DNA from: Kaistia defluvii
GTDB taxonomy: Bacteria; Pseudomonadota; Alphaproteobacteria; Rhizobiales; Kaistiaceae
Reading direction: 5' to 3'
Length of the DNA: 64,000 nt
Assembly: GCF_026343955.1 (NCBI RefSeq)
Contig: NZ_JAPKNI010000001.1
Location: forward strand, 248,001-312,000
This document shows, piece after piece, positions 16,879 to 26,406 of this stretch. Below the pieces are notes generated by a model that did no database searches, was not told where the DNA came from, and was given only the letters and a program-made list of their open reading frames with translations. Position numbers and translations under genes: made by a program. Each line of letters starts with the position of its first letter. Position 1 is the stretch's first letter.

Positions 16879-17933
16879 CAAGGAGCGCCTTCGAGCAGGC
16901 CGAGCCGCTGGCCGCGATAGACGCGGCTGCGGATCGGCTCCCACCAGTCGCGCCGGTCGAGATACCAGTCAACCGTCTTCTCGATGCCGCTGTCGAAGCT
17001 TTCCGCCGCCTGCCAGCCCAGTTCCGCCTCGGCCTTGGTCGGGTCGATGGCGTAGCGCTGGTCATGGCCGGGACGGTCGGCGACGAATTCGATCAGTTCG
17101 GCGTGCGGCTTTCCCCCGCGCCGCTGGTCGAGGAGCGCGCAGATGCTTTGCACGACCTCGATATTGGACCGCTCATTGCGACCGCCGATGTTGTAGCTCT
17201 CGCCCGGCGTGCCGCGCGTCAGCGCCAGGAACAGGGCGCGCGCATGGTCCTCGACATGCAGCCAGTCGCGCACGTTCGAGCCGTCGCCATAGACGCGGAT
17301 CGGCGCCCCCTCGATGGCGTTGAGGATGACGAGCGGGATCAGCTTTTCCGGGAAATGGTACGGCCCGTAATTGTTCGAGCAATTGGAGATCAGCGCCGGC
17401 AGGCCATAGGTGCGCTGCCAGGCCCGGACCAGATGGTCGGACGCCGCCTTGCTGGCCGAATAGGGCGAGGACGGGTCATAGGGCGAGGCCTCGTGGAACA
17501 GACCGCTCGGGCCAAGCGTGCCGAAAACCTCGTCGGTCGAGACATGCAGGAAGCGGAACGCCGCCCGCTTCTCGGCGCCGAGCCGATCCTGATAGGCCCG
17601 CACCGCCTCGAGAAGCGTCGCCGTGCCCATGATGTTGGTCTGCAGGAAAGCGCCGGGACTGCCGATCGAGCGGTCGACATGGCTTTCGGCGGCGAGATGG
17701 ATCACCCCGTCCGGCTCATACCGGCGGAAGACATCGGCCATGGCCACAGGGTCGCAGACATCAGCGCGGACGAAAGTGTAGAGCGGATCGTCGGCGATCG
17801 GGGCCAGCGAGGCGAGGTTCGCGGCATAGGTGAGCTTGTCGACATTGACGACGGAAACGCCGAGGTCGCCGACCAGATGGCGGCACAGGGCCGAGCCGAT
17901 GAACCCGGCGCCGCCGGTAACAAGAACGCGCAT
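16878..17933 (-). CDS. rfbB: dTDP-glucose 4,6-dehydratase
   Basis: A 351-residue NAD-dependent dehydratase. The NAD motif [19 protein letters not shown] is at the N-terminus; [12 protein letters not shown], the catalytic [10 protein letters not shown], the [12 protein letters not shown] segment (Y-x3-K) and [16 protein letters not shown] follow. It converts dTDP-glucose to dTDP-4-dehydro-6-deoxyglucose, the second rhamnose step. It is the first gene of the leftward rfbB-rfbD-rfbA operon, so the promoter must lie in the 134-base gap 17934-18067. Confidence 0.96.
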   Translation of the reverse strand: MRVLVTGGAGFIGSALCRHLVGDLGVSVVNVDKLTYAANLASLAPIADDPLYTFVRADVCDPVAMADVFRRYEPDGVIHLAAESHVDRSIGSPGAFLQTNIMGTATLLEAVRAYQDRLGAEKRAAFRFLHVSTDEVFGTLGPSGLFHEASPYDPSSPYSASKAASDHLVRAWQRTYGLPALISNCSNNYGPYHFPEKLIPLVILNAIEGAPIRVYGDGSNVRDWLHVEDHARALFLALTRGTPGESYNIGGRNERSNIEVVQSICALLDQRRGGKPHAELIEFVADRPGHDQRYAIDPTKAEAELGWQAAESFDSGIEKTVDWYLDRRDWWEPIRSRVYRGQRLGLLEGAP

Positions 17934-18067
17934 GAAAACCGTGCCACCCTGACAGAAGCGGCGAGCCTAGCGGTTCAGCATGGCATCGCAAAGGCGTGAT
18001 TGCGACGGAGAGGGACCGTGCCCAGGCGGTCCCGCAATTGGGTTGGGGACAGACTCGCCCTGCGGGC

Positions 18068-19063
18068 TCAGATCGAAACGGGGATCGCGCGCTTTTCCCG
18101 GACCGATTGCAGCGCCGCGTCGGCCAGCACCAGCGCCTTCCAGCCATCCTCGCCCGAGGGTGTCGCCGGGCCGCCATCCCTGACCGCGGCGATGAAGGCG
18201 GCAATCTCGTTGCGATAGGCCTCGGTGTAGCGGGTCATGAAGAAGTTGAGCAGCGGTTCACGGCGATAGCCGTCGCCATTGGCGATCTCGACATTGGTGG
18301 CGCGCAGATTGTCGGCGCTGACCAGCCCCTTCGAGCCGTGCACCTCGATGCGCTGGTCGTAGCCATAGCTGGCACGGCGCGAATTCGAGATCTGGGCGAT
18401 CCGGCCGGATTTCGTCGTCAGCACGATGGAAGCGCTGTCGAAGTCACCAAGCTTGCCGATCTCCGGATCGACCAGCACAGAGGCCGAGGCATAGACGCTG
18501 GCCGGCTCCTCGCCGAGCAGGAAGCGCGCCATGTCGAAATCATGGATGGTCATGTCGCGGAACAGCCCGCCGGAACGGCTGATGTAATCGTTAGGCGGCG
18601 GACCGGGATCGCGCGAGGTGATCGACACCATCTCGACCTTGCCGATGGCACCTTCGTCGATCTGCCGGCGCACCTCGATGAAGTTCGGATCGAAGCGGCG
18701 GTTGAAGCCGACCATGAGCAGCGCCTTCTCCGCCTTGACGACAGCGAGGCATTGCTTGACGCGCTCAACGTCGAGATCGACCGGCTTTTCGCAGAAGATG
18801 GCCTTTTTCGCCCGCGCCGCCTGTTCGATCATCGTGGCGTGCAAATCGGTCGGCGTCGTGATCAGCACGGCGTCGATGTCGGACGCGTTCATGATCGCGT
18901 CCGCCTCGCGCACGTCCGCGCCGGTCGAGGCGGCGAGCGCCTTGGCCGCGTCCGGAAAGGCGTCGGCGACGGCAACCAGCGTCGCGCCGGCATTCGCGGC
19001 GATCGCGCCTGCATGCACCTTGCCGATACGCCCGGCGCCCAGAAGTCCCAGTCTCACGGTCAT
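18068..19063 (-). CDS. iolG: Inositol 2-dehydrogenase
   Basis: A 331-residue Gfo/Idh/MocA-family NAD-dependent dehydrogenase. The N-terminus RLGLLGAGRIGKVHAGAIA binds NAD, ITTPTDLHATMIEQAARAKKAIFCEKPVDLD contains the conserved E-K-P active-site lysine, and DMTIHDFDMARFLLGEEP the conserved His-Asp. Length and these segments match IolG/IdhA of rhizobia. It oxidises myo-inositol to 2-keto-myo-inositol (scyllo-inosose), the first cytosolic step. It is the last gene of the leftward transporter arm of the inositol cluster, 81 bases after a second Gfo/Idh gene. Confidence 0.9.
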   Translation of the reverse strand: MTVRLGLLGAGRIGKVHAGAIAANAGATLVAVADAFPDAAKALAASTGADVREADAIMNASDIDAVLITTPTDLHATMIEQAARAKKAIFCEKPVDLDVERVKQCLAVVKAEKALLMVGFNRRFDPNFIEVRRQIDEGAIGKVEMVSITSRDPGPPPNDYISRSGGLFRDMTIHDFDMARFLLGEEPASVYASASVLVDPEIGKLGDFDSASIVLTTKSGRIAQISNSRRASYGYDQRIEVHGSKGLVSADNLRATNVEIANGDGYRREPLLNFFMTRYTEAYRNEIAAFIAAVRDGGPATPSGEDGWKALVLADAALQSVREKRAIPVSI

Positions 19064-19144
19064 GTCAAAGTCCCTGAAAGCTCATGCGAAGTAGACGATC
19101 TGCCGCGTCGCCCCGACAAGGGGCGCGGCACTTGGGCAACTGAA

Positions 19145-20263
19145 CTATTCCGGCACGTCCACCCAGCCTCGCATCGCATGCGAGCGAGCCATGGCGTGGA
19201 CGGCGCGTTCGATCTGCAAACCGGTCGCGAATTCGATCAGATGGGCGGGTTCGCCGGCGATCCGGCGCATCAGTTCCCGTGCTTCGATCACTTTGAGATC
19301 GTTGAAGCCGAGACCATGGCCGGGCGCCGGGATGAAGCGGTCATAGGGCGGATGCGCGGTTCCCGTCAGAATGGTGCGAAAGCCCTGCTCGGCCACAGGG
19401 CCGCGCGCCTGGAACAGCTGCAGCTCGTTCATCCGCTCCTGGTCATAGAGCAGCGCCCCTTCCGAGCCGAAGATCTGGATCGCGATGCGGCCCTTGCGGC
19501 CCCAGGCGGAACGATTGACCAGCAGGCTGCCGGAAGCGCCGCTTTCAAGCCGGAACAGGATGTTGGCGATATCGTGCGTTTCGACCGCGCGGCTGCCGCC
19601 GGAGGCGAGCGGCCGTTCGGCATAGGGCTTGGCCATGTCGACGACGACGCTCGTTACCCGCCCGACGAGAACCGTGAGCAGCGACAGGGGGTGCACGGCG
19701 AAATCGTCGAGCGCGCCATAACCCGACGCCGCCTCGCTCTTCCAGCCGAACGGCGCCGACGCATCGGCCATGAAATCCTCGTCCATCTCGACGCGGACAT
19801 GATTGACCGTGCCGATCGCGCCCTGCCCGATCAGCGCCCGCATGTGGCGGACGGCCGGGTTCTGGATATAGTTGTAGCCGAGCGCCGCCACCTTGCCCGA
19901 GGCTTGCGCCGCGACCAGCATGGCGAGCGCATCGGCCTCCGACGTCGCCATCGGCTTCTCGCACCAGACATGCTTGCCCGCCTGGAGCGCGGCGATTGTC
20001 ATCTCGGCATGAAACTGGTTCGGCGTCGTGATCGAGACGACATCGACTTCCGGATCCTCGACCACGGCGCGCCAATCTCCGGACGCGCGGGCAAAGCCCA
20101 GTTCCGCAGCCTTGCGCGTGGCAAGCGACTCGTTGGCCTCGCCCAGATGCACCAGTTTTGGCCGCGCCACATCGCCGAAGGTCGGCGCCACGGCGTTCCA
20201 GGCCAATGCATGGCACTTGCCCATATAGCCGGTGCCGATCAGACCGATACCGAGGGATTTCAT
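19145..20263 (-). CDS. Second Gfo/Idh/MocA oxidoreductase of the inositol cluster
   Basis: A 372-residue member of the Gfo/Idh/MocA family, longer than IolG. It has GIGLIGTGYMGKCHALAW for NAD binding, VSITTPNQFHAEMTIAALQAGKHVWCEKPMATS with the E-K-P lysine, and LDDFAVHPLSLLTVLVG in place of the usual His-Asp segment. Rhizobia often carry a gene of this type, called iolY in Sinorhizobium, next to iolR; this may be its counterpart. It may act on another inositol isomer or a methylated or amino-inositol. The start at 20263 was chosen because the ATG at 20272 has no spaced ribosome site. The gene follows the ABC ATPase gene on the same strand. Confidence 0.8.
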   Translation of the reverse strand: MKSLGIGLIGTGYMGKCHALAWNAVAPTFGDVARPKLVHLGEANESLATRKAAELGFARASGDWRAVVEDPEVDVVSITTPNQFHAEMTIAALQAGKHVWCEKPMATSEADALAMLVAAQASGKVAALGYNYIQNPAVRHMRALIGQGAIGTVNHVRVEMDEDFMADASAPFGWKSEAASGYGALDDFAVHPLSLLTVLVGRVTSVVVDMAKPYAERPLASGGSRAVETHDIANILFRLESGASGSLLVNRSAWGRKGRIAIQIFGSEGALLYDQERMNELQLFQARGPVAEQGFRTILTGTAHPPYDRFIPAPGHGLGFNDLKVIEARELMRRIAGEPAHLIEFATGLQIERAVHAMARSHAMRGWVDVPE

Positions 20264-20293
20264 GCAGGTCATTCCCGAGGAGTTGAGGAGGGT

Positions 20294-21073
20294 CTAGACG
20301 GTGCCGCCCAGTTCCGCAGACAGGTCCGCAAGCTCCTTGCCGCCCGCCATCAGGTTCTGCAGTTCATCCGCCGAAATCTCGCCGCGCACCGCCGTGCCAA
20401 GGGTCCTGCCGCGGTTCAGCACCGTGAAGCGGTCGCCGACGGCCATGGCATGGCGGACATTGTGGGTGATGAAGACGACGCCAAGCCCGCGCTTGCGCAC
20501 CATGTCGATATATTTGAGCACCATCGAGGTCTGGCGCACACCAAGCGCCGAGGTCGGCTCGTCGAGGATCAGGACCTTCGCGCCGAAATAGACGGCCCGC
20601 GAGATGGCGACGCACTGACGTTCGCCGCCCGACAGGGTGCCGACAGCCTGGCCGGGATCGCGCACATCGATGCCGATGCGCTTCATTTCCTCGCGCGTGA
20701 CCCGGTCGCAGAAGCCCATATCCATGAAGCGGAATGGCCAGATGCCCTTCACCGGCTCCCGACCCATGAAGAAGTTCCGCGTCACCGACATCAGCGGGAT
20801 CATGGCGAGGTCCTGGTAGACCGTGGCGATCCCAGCGTCGAGGGCCTGGCGCGGGCTGGTGAAATGGACAGGCTCGCCGTTGACGAACATCTCGCCCTTG
20901 GTGAGCCGGTGCACGCCCGACATGGTCTTGATGAAGGTCGACTTGCCGGCGCCATTGTCGCCCAGCAGGCAATGAACCTCGCCGGCCTGGATCGACACCG
21001 ACACACCCGCCAGCGCGACGACGGAGCCGAAATGCTTCTCGATATCGCGCATTTCAAGGATAGGTGTCGTCAT
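20294..21073 (-). CDS. iatA: Inositol ABC transporter ATP-binding protein
   Basis: A 259-residue single-domain ABC ATPase of the sugar-importer (CUT2/ribose-type) class. Walker A is GDNGAGKST near residue 38, the signature [16 protein letters not shown] near 140, Walker [13 protein letters not shown] near 163 and the switch His in [12 protein letters not shown]. Ribose-type importers usually have two fused ATPase domains, whereas this protein has only one, as in IatA-like proteins of inositol and some other systems. The start overlaps the permease stop by one base (TGATG). With the permease and binding protein upstream and inositol genes around, inositol import is the best guess. Confidence 0.85.
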   Translation of the reverse strand: MTTPILEMRDIEKHFGSVVALAGVSVSIQAGEVHCLLGDNGAGKSTFIKTMSGVHRLTKGEMFVNGEPVHFTSPRQALDAGIATVYQDLAMIPLMSVTRNFFMGREPVKGIWPFRFMDMGFCDRVTREEMKRIGIDVRDPGQAVGTLSGGERQCVAISRAVYFGAKVLILDEPTSALGVRQTSMVLKYIDMVRKRGLGVVFITHNVRHAMAVGDRFTVLNRGRTLGTAVRGEISADELQNLMAGGKELADLSAELGGTV

Positions 21074-22200
21074 CACCGCTCTCCCGTCACGCGCTTGCGT
21101 ATGATGTTGTTGAAGAACACCGCCATCAGCAGCATGCCGCCGAGGAAGACGAGATACCAGTCCTGGTCGATCGAAGTATAGGTGAGCCCAATCAGCACCA
21201 TGCCGAAGATGATCGACCCGATCGCGGCGCCGATGACGGAGCCATAGCCGCCGGTCAACAGGCATCCGCCGATGACCGCCGCGATGATCGCTTCGAATTC
21301 CTTCTGGAACCCGCGCCGGGCGTCGGTCGACCCGGCATCGAGCACGGTCAGGATCGCGACCAGCGCGGCGCAGCAGGCCGTCACGACGAAGAGCGAAGTC
21401 TTGACGCGCCGCGTCGGAACGCCGGAATTCCGAGCCGCGTTTGGATCGCCGCCCGAGGCAAAGATCCAGTTGCCATAGCGCGTGCGCGCCAGCACCACGG
21501 CGGCAAGGATGGCCAGGGCGACGAACCAGATGATCTCCACCGGGACGCCCGTGACCTTGGGTTGGCCATTGGGAAACTTGGCGATCCAGTCATGCGCTGC
21601 AAGCCAGGCGAACAGGCCCTCGAAAGCATCGCCGGAGAAGATGTTGTAGAAGAATGCGTCGAGCGGGGTGTCGGTCGCCGCCTCGCGTACTCCGCGCAGC
21701 TGCGTCGCACCGCCTGTCGCCCATTTGAGTCCGACCAGCGAGAGCCCGCGCAGCACGAACAGGAAGGCCAGCGTCACGATAAAACTCGGCAAGCCCGTAT
21801 AGAGCACCAGCTGGCCGTTGAAGAAGCCAAAGGCGGCGGCGCAGGCGAAGGTGATGACGATCGCCGCGGGCAACGGCAATCCGAAGGTGACGACGCAGGC
21901 GGCGAAGATCAGACCGGCAAAAGCCACCATCGAGCCGACCGAGAGATCGAACTCACCGCCGACCATCAGCAGCGAAGCGCCGATCGCCAGGATGCCGAGC
22001 TGGGCTGCCGGCGCCATGAAATTCACGATGCCCGACAGTTCGAACATCACCGGATTGGCGATGCCGATGAAGAACACCGTGACGATGACAAGCCCGAGAA
22101 CGGCGCCAAGCTCGGGCCGGCGCAGGATGCGGGTGACGACCGAAGCGGGCCGGATGCGTTCGTCTGGGATCAGTTCGGTCGGACTGCTGCGGTCGGTCAT
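21073..22200 (-). CDS. iatP: Inositol ABC transporter permease
   Basis: A 375-residue permease of the ribose/xylose (CUT2, BPD_transp_2) class. It has about nine hydrophobic segments, and the conserved [20 protein letters not shown] and [23 protein letters not shown] segments are both visible; the loop at residues about 165-205 is longer than in many relatives. It would form the membrane channel with the single ATPase IatA and receive substrate from the binding protein. It lies 160 bases downstream of the binding-protein gene, and a strong hairpin occupies that gap. Confidence 0.88.
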   Translation of the reverse strand: MTDRSSPTELIPDERIRPASVVTRILRRPELGAVLGLVIVTVFFIGIANPVMFELSGIVNFMAPAAQLGILAIGASLLMVGGEFDLSVGSMVAFAGLIFAACVVTFGLPLPAAIVITFACAAAFGFFNGQLVLYTGLPSFIVTLAFLFVLRGLSLVGLKWATGGATQLRGVREAATDTPLDAFFYNIFSGDAFEGLFAWLAAHDWIAKFPNGQPKVTGVPVEIIWFVALAILAAVVLARTRYGNWIFASGGDPNAARNSGVPTRRVKTSLFVVTACCAALVAILTVLDAGSTDARRGFQKEFEAIIAAVIGGCLLTGGYGSVIGAAIGSIIFGMVLIGLTYTSIDQDWYLVFLGGMLLMAVFFNNIIRKRVTGER

Positions 22201-22309
22201 GGTCGCTCCCGCCGGCGCGAGTCATCAGCCACGCTGATCGCTCGAGAACGCCGGCTCGTTTTCGAAAGGGGTTCATCCGGCACGCCCGAGCGAAACCGGG
22301 TCGCCAGCA

Positions 22310-22351
22310 GGCGGGATGCGCGCGCGCCTTTCGACCCGCGCGCTTCCCGCC
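22310..22351 (-). other. Intercistronic hairpin between binding-protein and permease genes
   Basis: A 15-bp stem with one mismatch joins 22310-22324 (GGCGGGATGCGCGCG) to 22337-22351 (CGCGCGCTTCCCGCC), with a 12-base loop. No T tract follows. Such hairpins after a binding-protein gene usually protect its mRNA and lower expression of the permease genes downstream. Confidence 0.65.
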
Positions 22352-22360
22352 AGATCGCGT

Positions 22361-23284
22361 CTAGCGGATACCCTTGGCCGAGAGCTCGATGACCTTCGCG
22401 GCCGAGTCCTTGGTGACCAGGTTCGGACCCGACGGGACGTCGCCGCCCGGCATGAGGCCGTATTTGCTGTGCAGCGCCAGGAAGGCGACCGGCAGATAAC
22501 CCTGCAGGAACTGCTGCTGATCGATGGCAAAGGCCGCCTTGCCGTCGGCGATGGCCTGCAGGAGACCCGACGACAGGTCAAAGCTGGCGACATGGACCTT
22601 GCCGTCCATCCCGGATTCGCCGACCGCGGCGACAGCGGGCTCGCCCGCGAGCGAGGCGTTCAGCGTCAGGATCGTGTCGATCGCGGTATCGGAGGCGAGC
22701 GCCGCCTTTACCTTGGCCTTCACGTCGGCGGGATCGTTCGAGGTCGGCAGGACGGTGACGGCGCCAAAGCCATCCGTGAAGCCCTTGCAACGGACGTCGA
22801 GGGAAACATTGCCAACCTCATGGTTGACGCAAATCCCCTTCTTGCCGCCCATTTCCTTCAGCTTCGCGCCGGCGGCCTTGCCGGCATCATATTCGCTCTG
22901 CCCGACATGCAGCAGGGCGCCGAGCTTCTTCGAGACATCGGAGCCCGAATTCATCGAGATGACGGGGATGCCGGCGGCGACGGCCTTCTGGATCGACGGT
23001 CCGAGCGCATCGGCATCGGGAATCGAGACGACGAGGCCTTCCGGCTTCTGGTTGACGGCCGCATCGATCAGCTGCGCCATCGCGACCATGTCGAAGGTTT
23101 CCGGCGCGCGGTAGTCGACCTTGACGCCCAGATCCTTGCCGGCCTCGGTGACGCCGTTCTTGACCACCGACCAGAACGGATCCGATGCCTGACCGTGGCT
23201 GACGACGATGATATCGGCATGCGCGGCAACGGTGGAGACGGCCAGGGCCGTGGCCGCCAGCAGTGCCTTCCATTTCATCTTCAT
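22361..23284 (-). CDS. ibpA: Inositol ABC transporter substrate-binding protein
   Basis: A 307-residue periplasmic binding protein of the ribose-binding (Peripla_BP_4) fold. A signal peptide covers about 23 residues and ends in VAAHA-D. DIIVVSHGQASDPFWSVVKNGVTEA is the standard start of the fold; SIPDADALGPSIQKAVAAGIPVISMNSG and CVNHEVGNVSLDVRCKGFTDGF follow. It delivers inositol or a related cyclitol to the permease. The ATG at 23284 has a GGAGG ribosome site. The gene heads the leftward arm and its promoter shares the 23285-23488 gap with iolR, where an exact GGAA-N6-TTCC motif occurs. Its ligand is inferred from context. Confidence 0.87.
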   Translation of the reverse strand: MKMKWKALLAATALAVSTVAAHADIIVVSHGQASDPFWSVVKNGVTEAGKDLGVKVDYRAPETFDMVAMAQLIDAAVNQKPEGLVVSIPDADALGPSIQKAVAAGIPVISMNSGSDVSKKLGALLHVGQSEYDAGKAAGAKLKEMGGKKGICVNHEVGNVSLDVRCKGFTDGFGAVTVLPTSNDPADVKAKVKAALASDTAIDTILTLNASLAGEPAVAAVGESGMDGKVHVASFDLSSGLLQAIADGKAAFAIDQQQFLQGYLPVAFLALHSKYGLMPGGDVPSGPNLVTKDSAAKVIELSAKGIR

Positions 23285-23356
23285 GACATTCCTCCCGAGA
23301 ATGAAAAAATGCGAGAATCCGGCCGTTTTTGCTGCTCTGTGATTTCGCCGCATCGA

Positions 23357-23368
23357 TATTCCGGAATA
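23357..23368. promoter_or_regulatory. Palindrome TATTCCGGAATA, possible second regulator site
   Basis: A perfect 12-base palindrome that contains back-to-back TTCC and GGAA half-sites. It lies 24 bases left of the exact GGAA-N6-TTCC site, in the divergent gap. It may be a second contact point for the RpiR regulator. Confidence 0.4.
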
Positions 23369-23391
23369 AATGGATCCCCATATCCGATGCC

Positions 23392-23405
23392 GGAATATTC
23401 ATTCC
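23392..23405. promoter_or_regulatory. IolR-type operator, GGAA-N6-TTCC
   Basis: GGAATATTCATTCC is an exact match to the GGAA-N6-TTCC recognition motif proposed for the RpiR-type IolR of Sinorhizobium inositol genes. It lies between ibpA and iolR, 84 bases before the iolR start, and could control both directions. Confidence 0.65.
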
Positions 23406-23488
23406 ATCAACCCCGATGCGCGTCAAGAGTTGATTTTCGTGCCGAAGTCGGAGAAAGCTGCGCGAATGCGTAGGAAAGAACCGCGATC

Positions 23489-24328
23489 ATGACCCTCGAC
23501 GACAATGACGCCCTGCCGCCCCGCGATTTCTGGAGCCTGCGCAATCTGATGGTGAGCCGGAAGGAGACGCTGCCGAAGCGCCTCGCCCAGGTCGCCATCT
23601 ATGCCGTCGCCAATCCCGACGACGTCGCCTTCGGCACGGCGGCCAGCATCGCCGAAAAGGCCGAAGTCCAGCCCTCGACGCTGGTGCGCTTCGCCCAGGC
23701 CTTCGGCTACCAGGGCTTTTCCGACCTGCAGGCCGTGTTCCAGGACCGGCTGCGCGACCGTACATCCAACTACTCCGAGCGCCTTTCTTCGCTGCGCTCG
23801 CATGTCGCCGGCGACAGCAAGTCGGCGACGCTGTTCGCCGGATTTTGCAAGGCAGCGGAACGGTCGGTGGGGTCGCTGCGCGAGCGCGTGCATGTCGAAC
23901 AGATCGACGAGGCGGCCGCCCTGCTCGCCCGCGCCGAGACGATCTATCTGATCGGCCAGCGCCGCTCCTTCCCCGTCACCTCCTATATGAGCTACGCCTT
24001 CGGCAAGCTCGGCGTGAAGTCGGTTCTCGTCGGCTCGGCCCAGGGCAACGACCCGGAAACGCTCTCCTTCGCCACGCCGCGCGACGCCGCGATCGCGATC
24101 TCCTTCACGCCCTATGCCTCGGCGACGCTCAACTACGCGCGCCAGATCAACGAGGGCGGTACGCCGCTCGTCGTCATCACCGACAGCCCGTTCAGCCCGC
24201 TGATCCCCAAGATCGGCGTCTGGTTCGAGGTGGTCGAGGCCGACTATGAAGGCTTCCGCTCGCTCTCCGCCTCGATGGCGCTCGCCATGACACTCACCGT
24301 CGCCGTCGCCGAAGCGCGCCGCGGTTGA
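23489..24328 (+). CDS. iolR: RpiR-family regulator of the inositol genes
   Basis: A 279-residue RpiR-type repressor. The N-terminal domain shows LPKRLAQVAIYAVANPDDVAFGTAASIAEKAEVQPSTLVRFAQAFGYQGFSDLQ, the RpiR helix-turn-helix signature (residues about 29-82). The C-terminal SIS domain starts near residue 130 with RAETIYLIGQRRSFPVTSYMSYAFGKLG and has AIAISFTPYASATLNYARQ, which binds a phosphosugar-like ligand. Its position next to iolC, and the GGAA-N6-TTCC site upstream, match the IolR of rhizobial inositol clusters. It probably represses until an inositol catabolite binds. Confidence 0.88.
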   Translation: MTLDDNDALPPRDFWSLRNLMVSRKETLPKRLAQVAIYAVANPDDVAFGTAASIAEKAEVQPSTLVRFAQAFGYQGFSDLQAVFQDRLRDRTSNYSERLSSLRSHVAGDSKSATLFAGFCKAAERSVGSLRERVHVEQIDEAAALLARAETIYLIGQRRSFPVTSYMSYAFGKLGVKSVLVGSAQGNDPETLSFATPRDAAIAISFTPYASATLNYARQINEGGTPLVVITDSPFSPLIPKIGVWFEVVEADYEGFRSLSASMALAMTLTVAVAEARRG

Positions 24329-24457
24329 CGGTTCGTATATTCCATATTGACGAAATCGCAGAATTTTTGTTTCACTGCCCCGTGCAAGTCAGGGTGCATC
24401 GCGGTCGTTTTCTGGTAACGCCCCGTCACCCCCTCGTTAACCGGGACGGAGAATGCG

Positions 24458-26392
24458 ATGACCGAGGCTCGTGGGGCAGATGCGGCCCGACCGCTGGACG
24501 TGATCACCATCGGGCGGTCCTCGGTCGATCTCTACGGCCAGCAGATTTTCTCCAGGCTCGAGGACATCACCTCCTTCGCCAAGTCGGTCGGCGGCTGCCC
24601 GTCCAACATCGCGATCGGCACCGCCCGGCTCGGACTGAAATCGGCCGTCATCACCCGCGTCGGCGACGAGCAGATGGGCCGCTTCATCCGCGAGCAGATG
24701 GTGCGCGAGGGCGTGGCGACGGACGGCATCGCCACCGACCCCGACCGGCTGACGGCGCTGGTGCTGCTCGCGGTCGAGGATGAGGGCGTCTCGCCGATGA
24801 TCTTCTACCGCACCGATTGCGCCGACATGGCGCTGTCGGAGGCGGATATCGACGAGGGCTTCATCGCCTCGGCCGAGGCGATCGTCGTTACCGGCACGCA
24901 TTTCTCGCGCGAGAACAGCGACAAGGCGCAGCGCAAGGCGATCCGGATCGCCAAGGCGCATGGCGGCAAGGTCGTGTTCGACATCGACTATCGGCCCAAT
25001 CTCTGGGGCCTCGCCGGCCATGGCGACGGCTTCGCCCGCTATGTGAAGTCCGACCGCGTCTCCGAGCAGTTGAAGTCGATCCTGCGGGATTGCGACCTGA
25101 TCGTCGGCACCGAGGAGGAAATCCGCATCGCCTCCGGCGCCGATGACGTGCTCGGCGCGCTGAAGACGATCCGGGCGCTGTCCGAGGCGACCATCGTGCT
25201 GAAGCGCGGCGCCATGGGCTGCGTCGTCTATGAAGGCGCGATCCCCGACGATCTCGAACAGGGCATCGTCGGCAGGGGCTTTCCGATCGAGGTCTATAAT
25301 GTGCTCGGCGCGGGCGACGCCTTCATGTCCGGCTTCCTGCGCGGCTGGCTGAAGGGCGAGGCGCTGGAAACGGCCGCCACCTGGGCCAATGCCTGCGGCG
25401 CCTTCGCCGTGTCGCGGCTGCTCTGCTCGCCGGAATATCCGACCTGGGCCGAGCTTTCCTGGTTCCTCGAGCATGGCAGTTCACATCGCGCCCTGCGCAA
25501 GGACGCGGCGCTCAACCATCTGCACTGGGCGACCACCCGCCGCGAGCAGCCGGAAACGCTGATGGCGCTGGCGATCGACCATCGCTCGCAGCTGGAGGCG
25601 GTAGCGGACAAGCTGAGCGTGCCGCGGGAAAAGATCGAGGGCATCAAGGCGCTGGCGGTCGAAGCGGCGGCGCGGGTCGCCAAGGGGCGGCCCGGCTTCG
25701 GCATGCTGCTCGATTCCACCTATGGTCAGAAGGCGTTTCCGCGCGCCGTCGAACAGGGTTTCTGGATCGGCCGGCCGGTGGAAAAGCCCGGCTCACGCCC
25801 GCTCGATTTCGATCATATGCCCGATCTCGGCAGCCACCTGGCGGAATGGCCGATCGGCCATACGATCAAGTGCCTCTGCTTCTATCATCCCGACGACAGC
25901 GCCGAGTTGAAGGCGCGGCAGGAACGCGAACTGCTGCGCGTCGCCGACGCGGCGCGGACCGTGGGTCGCGAACTTCTGATCGAGATCATCGCCGGCAAGC
26001 ATGGCACGCTGACCGAAACCACGGTGTCGTCGATCCTGGCCCGGCTCTACGAGCTCGGCATCAAGCCGGACTGGTGGAAGCTGGAGCCGCAGACGAGCCC
26101 GGCCGCGTGGCGCGCCATCGAACAGGTGATCGCCGCCAAAGACCCGCACTGCCGGGGCATCGTGCTGTTGGGGTTGGAAGCACCGGAGGACGAGTTGGTC
26201 GCCGCCTTCCGCGCCGCGGCCGCGACGCCGCTGGTCAAGGGCTTTGCTGTCGGCCGGACGATCTTCGCGGAAGCCGCGGAAGGCTGGCTTTCCGGCCGCA
26301 TCGACGACGAGGCGGCGGTGGCCGACATGGCGACCCGCTTCGGCAAGCTGGTCGCGGCCTGGGAAAGCGCAAGGCGGACGGAGGCGGCGTGA
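24458..26392 (+). CDS. iolC: Fused 5-dehydro-2-deoxygluconokinase and DUF2090 aldolase-like domain
   Basis: A 644-residue fusion. Residues about 13-335 are a PfkB-type kinase (DVITIGRSSVDLYGQQ at the start, GGCPSNIAIGTARLGL substrate segment, and the NVLGAGDAFMSGFLRGWL ATP-site signature with catalytic Asp). The remainder is a DUF2090 domain, a class-II-like aldolase TIM barrel (MALAIDHRSQLEAVAD, FGMLLDSTYGQKAF, LVKGFAVGRTIF). The kinase phosphorylates 5-dehydro-2-deoxygluconate (DKG); the second domain would cleave DKGP to dihydroxyacetone phosphate and malonate semialdehyde, the job of IolJ. This fusion is common in rhizobia and explains why no separate iolJ is present. A GGAG ribosome site precedes the ATG. 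Confidence 0.93.
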   Translation: MTEARGADAARPLDVITIGRSSVDLYGQQIFSRLEDITSFAKSVGGCPSNIAIGTARLGLKSAVITRVGDEQMGRFIREQMVREGVATDGIATDPDRLTALVLLAVEDEGVSPMIFYRTDCADMALSEADIDEGFIASAEAIVVTGTHFSRENSDKAQRKAIRIAKAHGGKVVFDIDYRPNLWGLAGHGDGFARYVKSDRVSEQLKSILRDCDLIVGTEEEIRIASGADDVLGALKTIRALSEATIVLKRGAMGCVVYEGAIPDDLEQGIVGRGFPIEVYNVLGAGDAFMSGFLRGWLKGEALETAATWANACGAFAVSRLLCSPEYPTWAELSWFLEHGSSHRALRKDAALNHLHWATTRREQPETLMALAIDHRSQLEAVADKLSVPREKIEGIKALAVEAAARVAKGRPGFGMLLDSTYGQKAFPRAVEQGFWIGRPVEKPGSRPLDFDHMPDLGSHLAEWPIGHTIKCLCFYHPDDSAELKARQERELLRVADAARTVGRELLIEIIAGKHGTLTETTVSSILARLYELGIKPDWWKLEPQTSPAAWRAIEQVIAAKDPHCRGIVLLGLEAPEDELVAAFRAAAATPLVKGFAVGRTIFAEAAEGWLSGRIDDEAAVADMATRFGKLVAAWESARRTEAA

Positions 26393-26406
26393 TGAACTGC
26401 CGCCGG

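Noticed and set aside
17996-21181. A 1061-codon open frame on the plus strand over iolG, the second Gfo/Idh gene and iatA
   Set aside because: Opposite-strand open frames of this length are common over GC-rich genes. It covers three well-recognised genes and shows no protein family.
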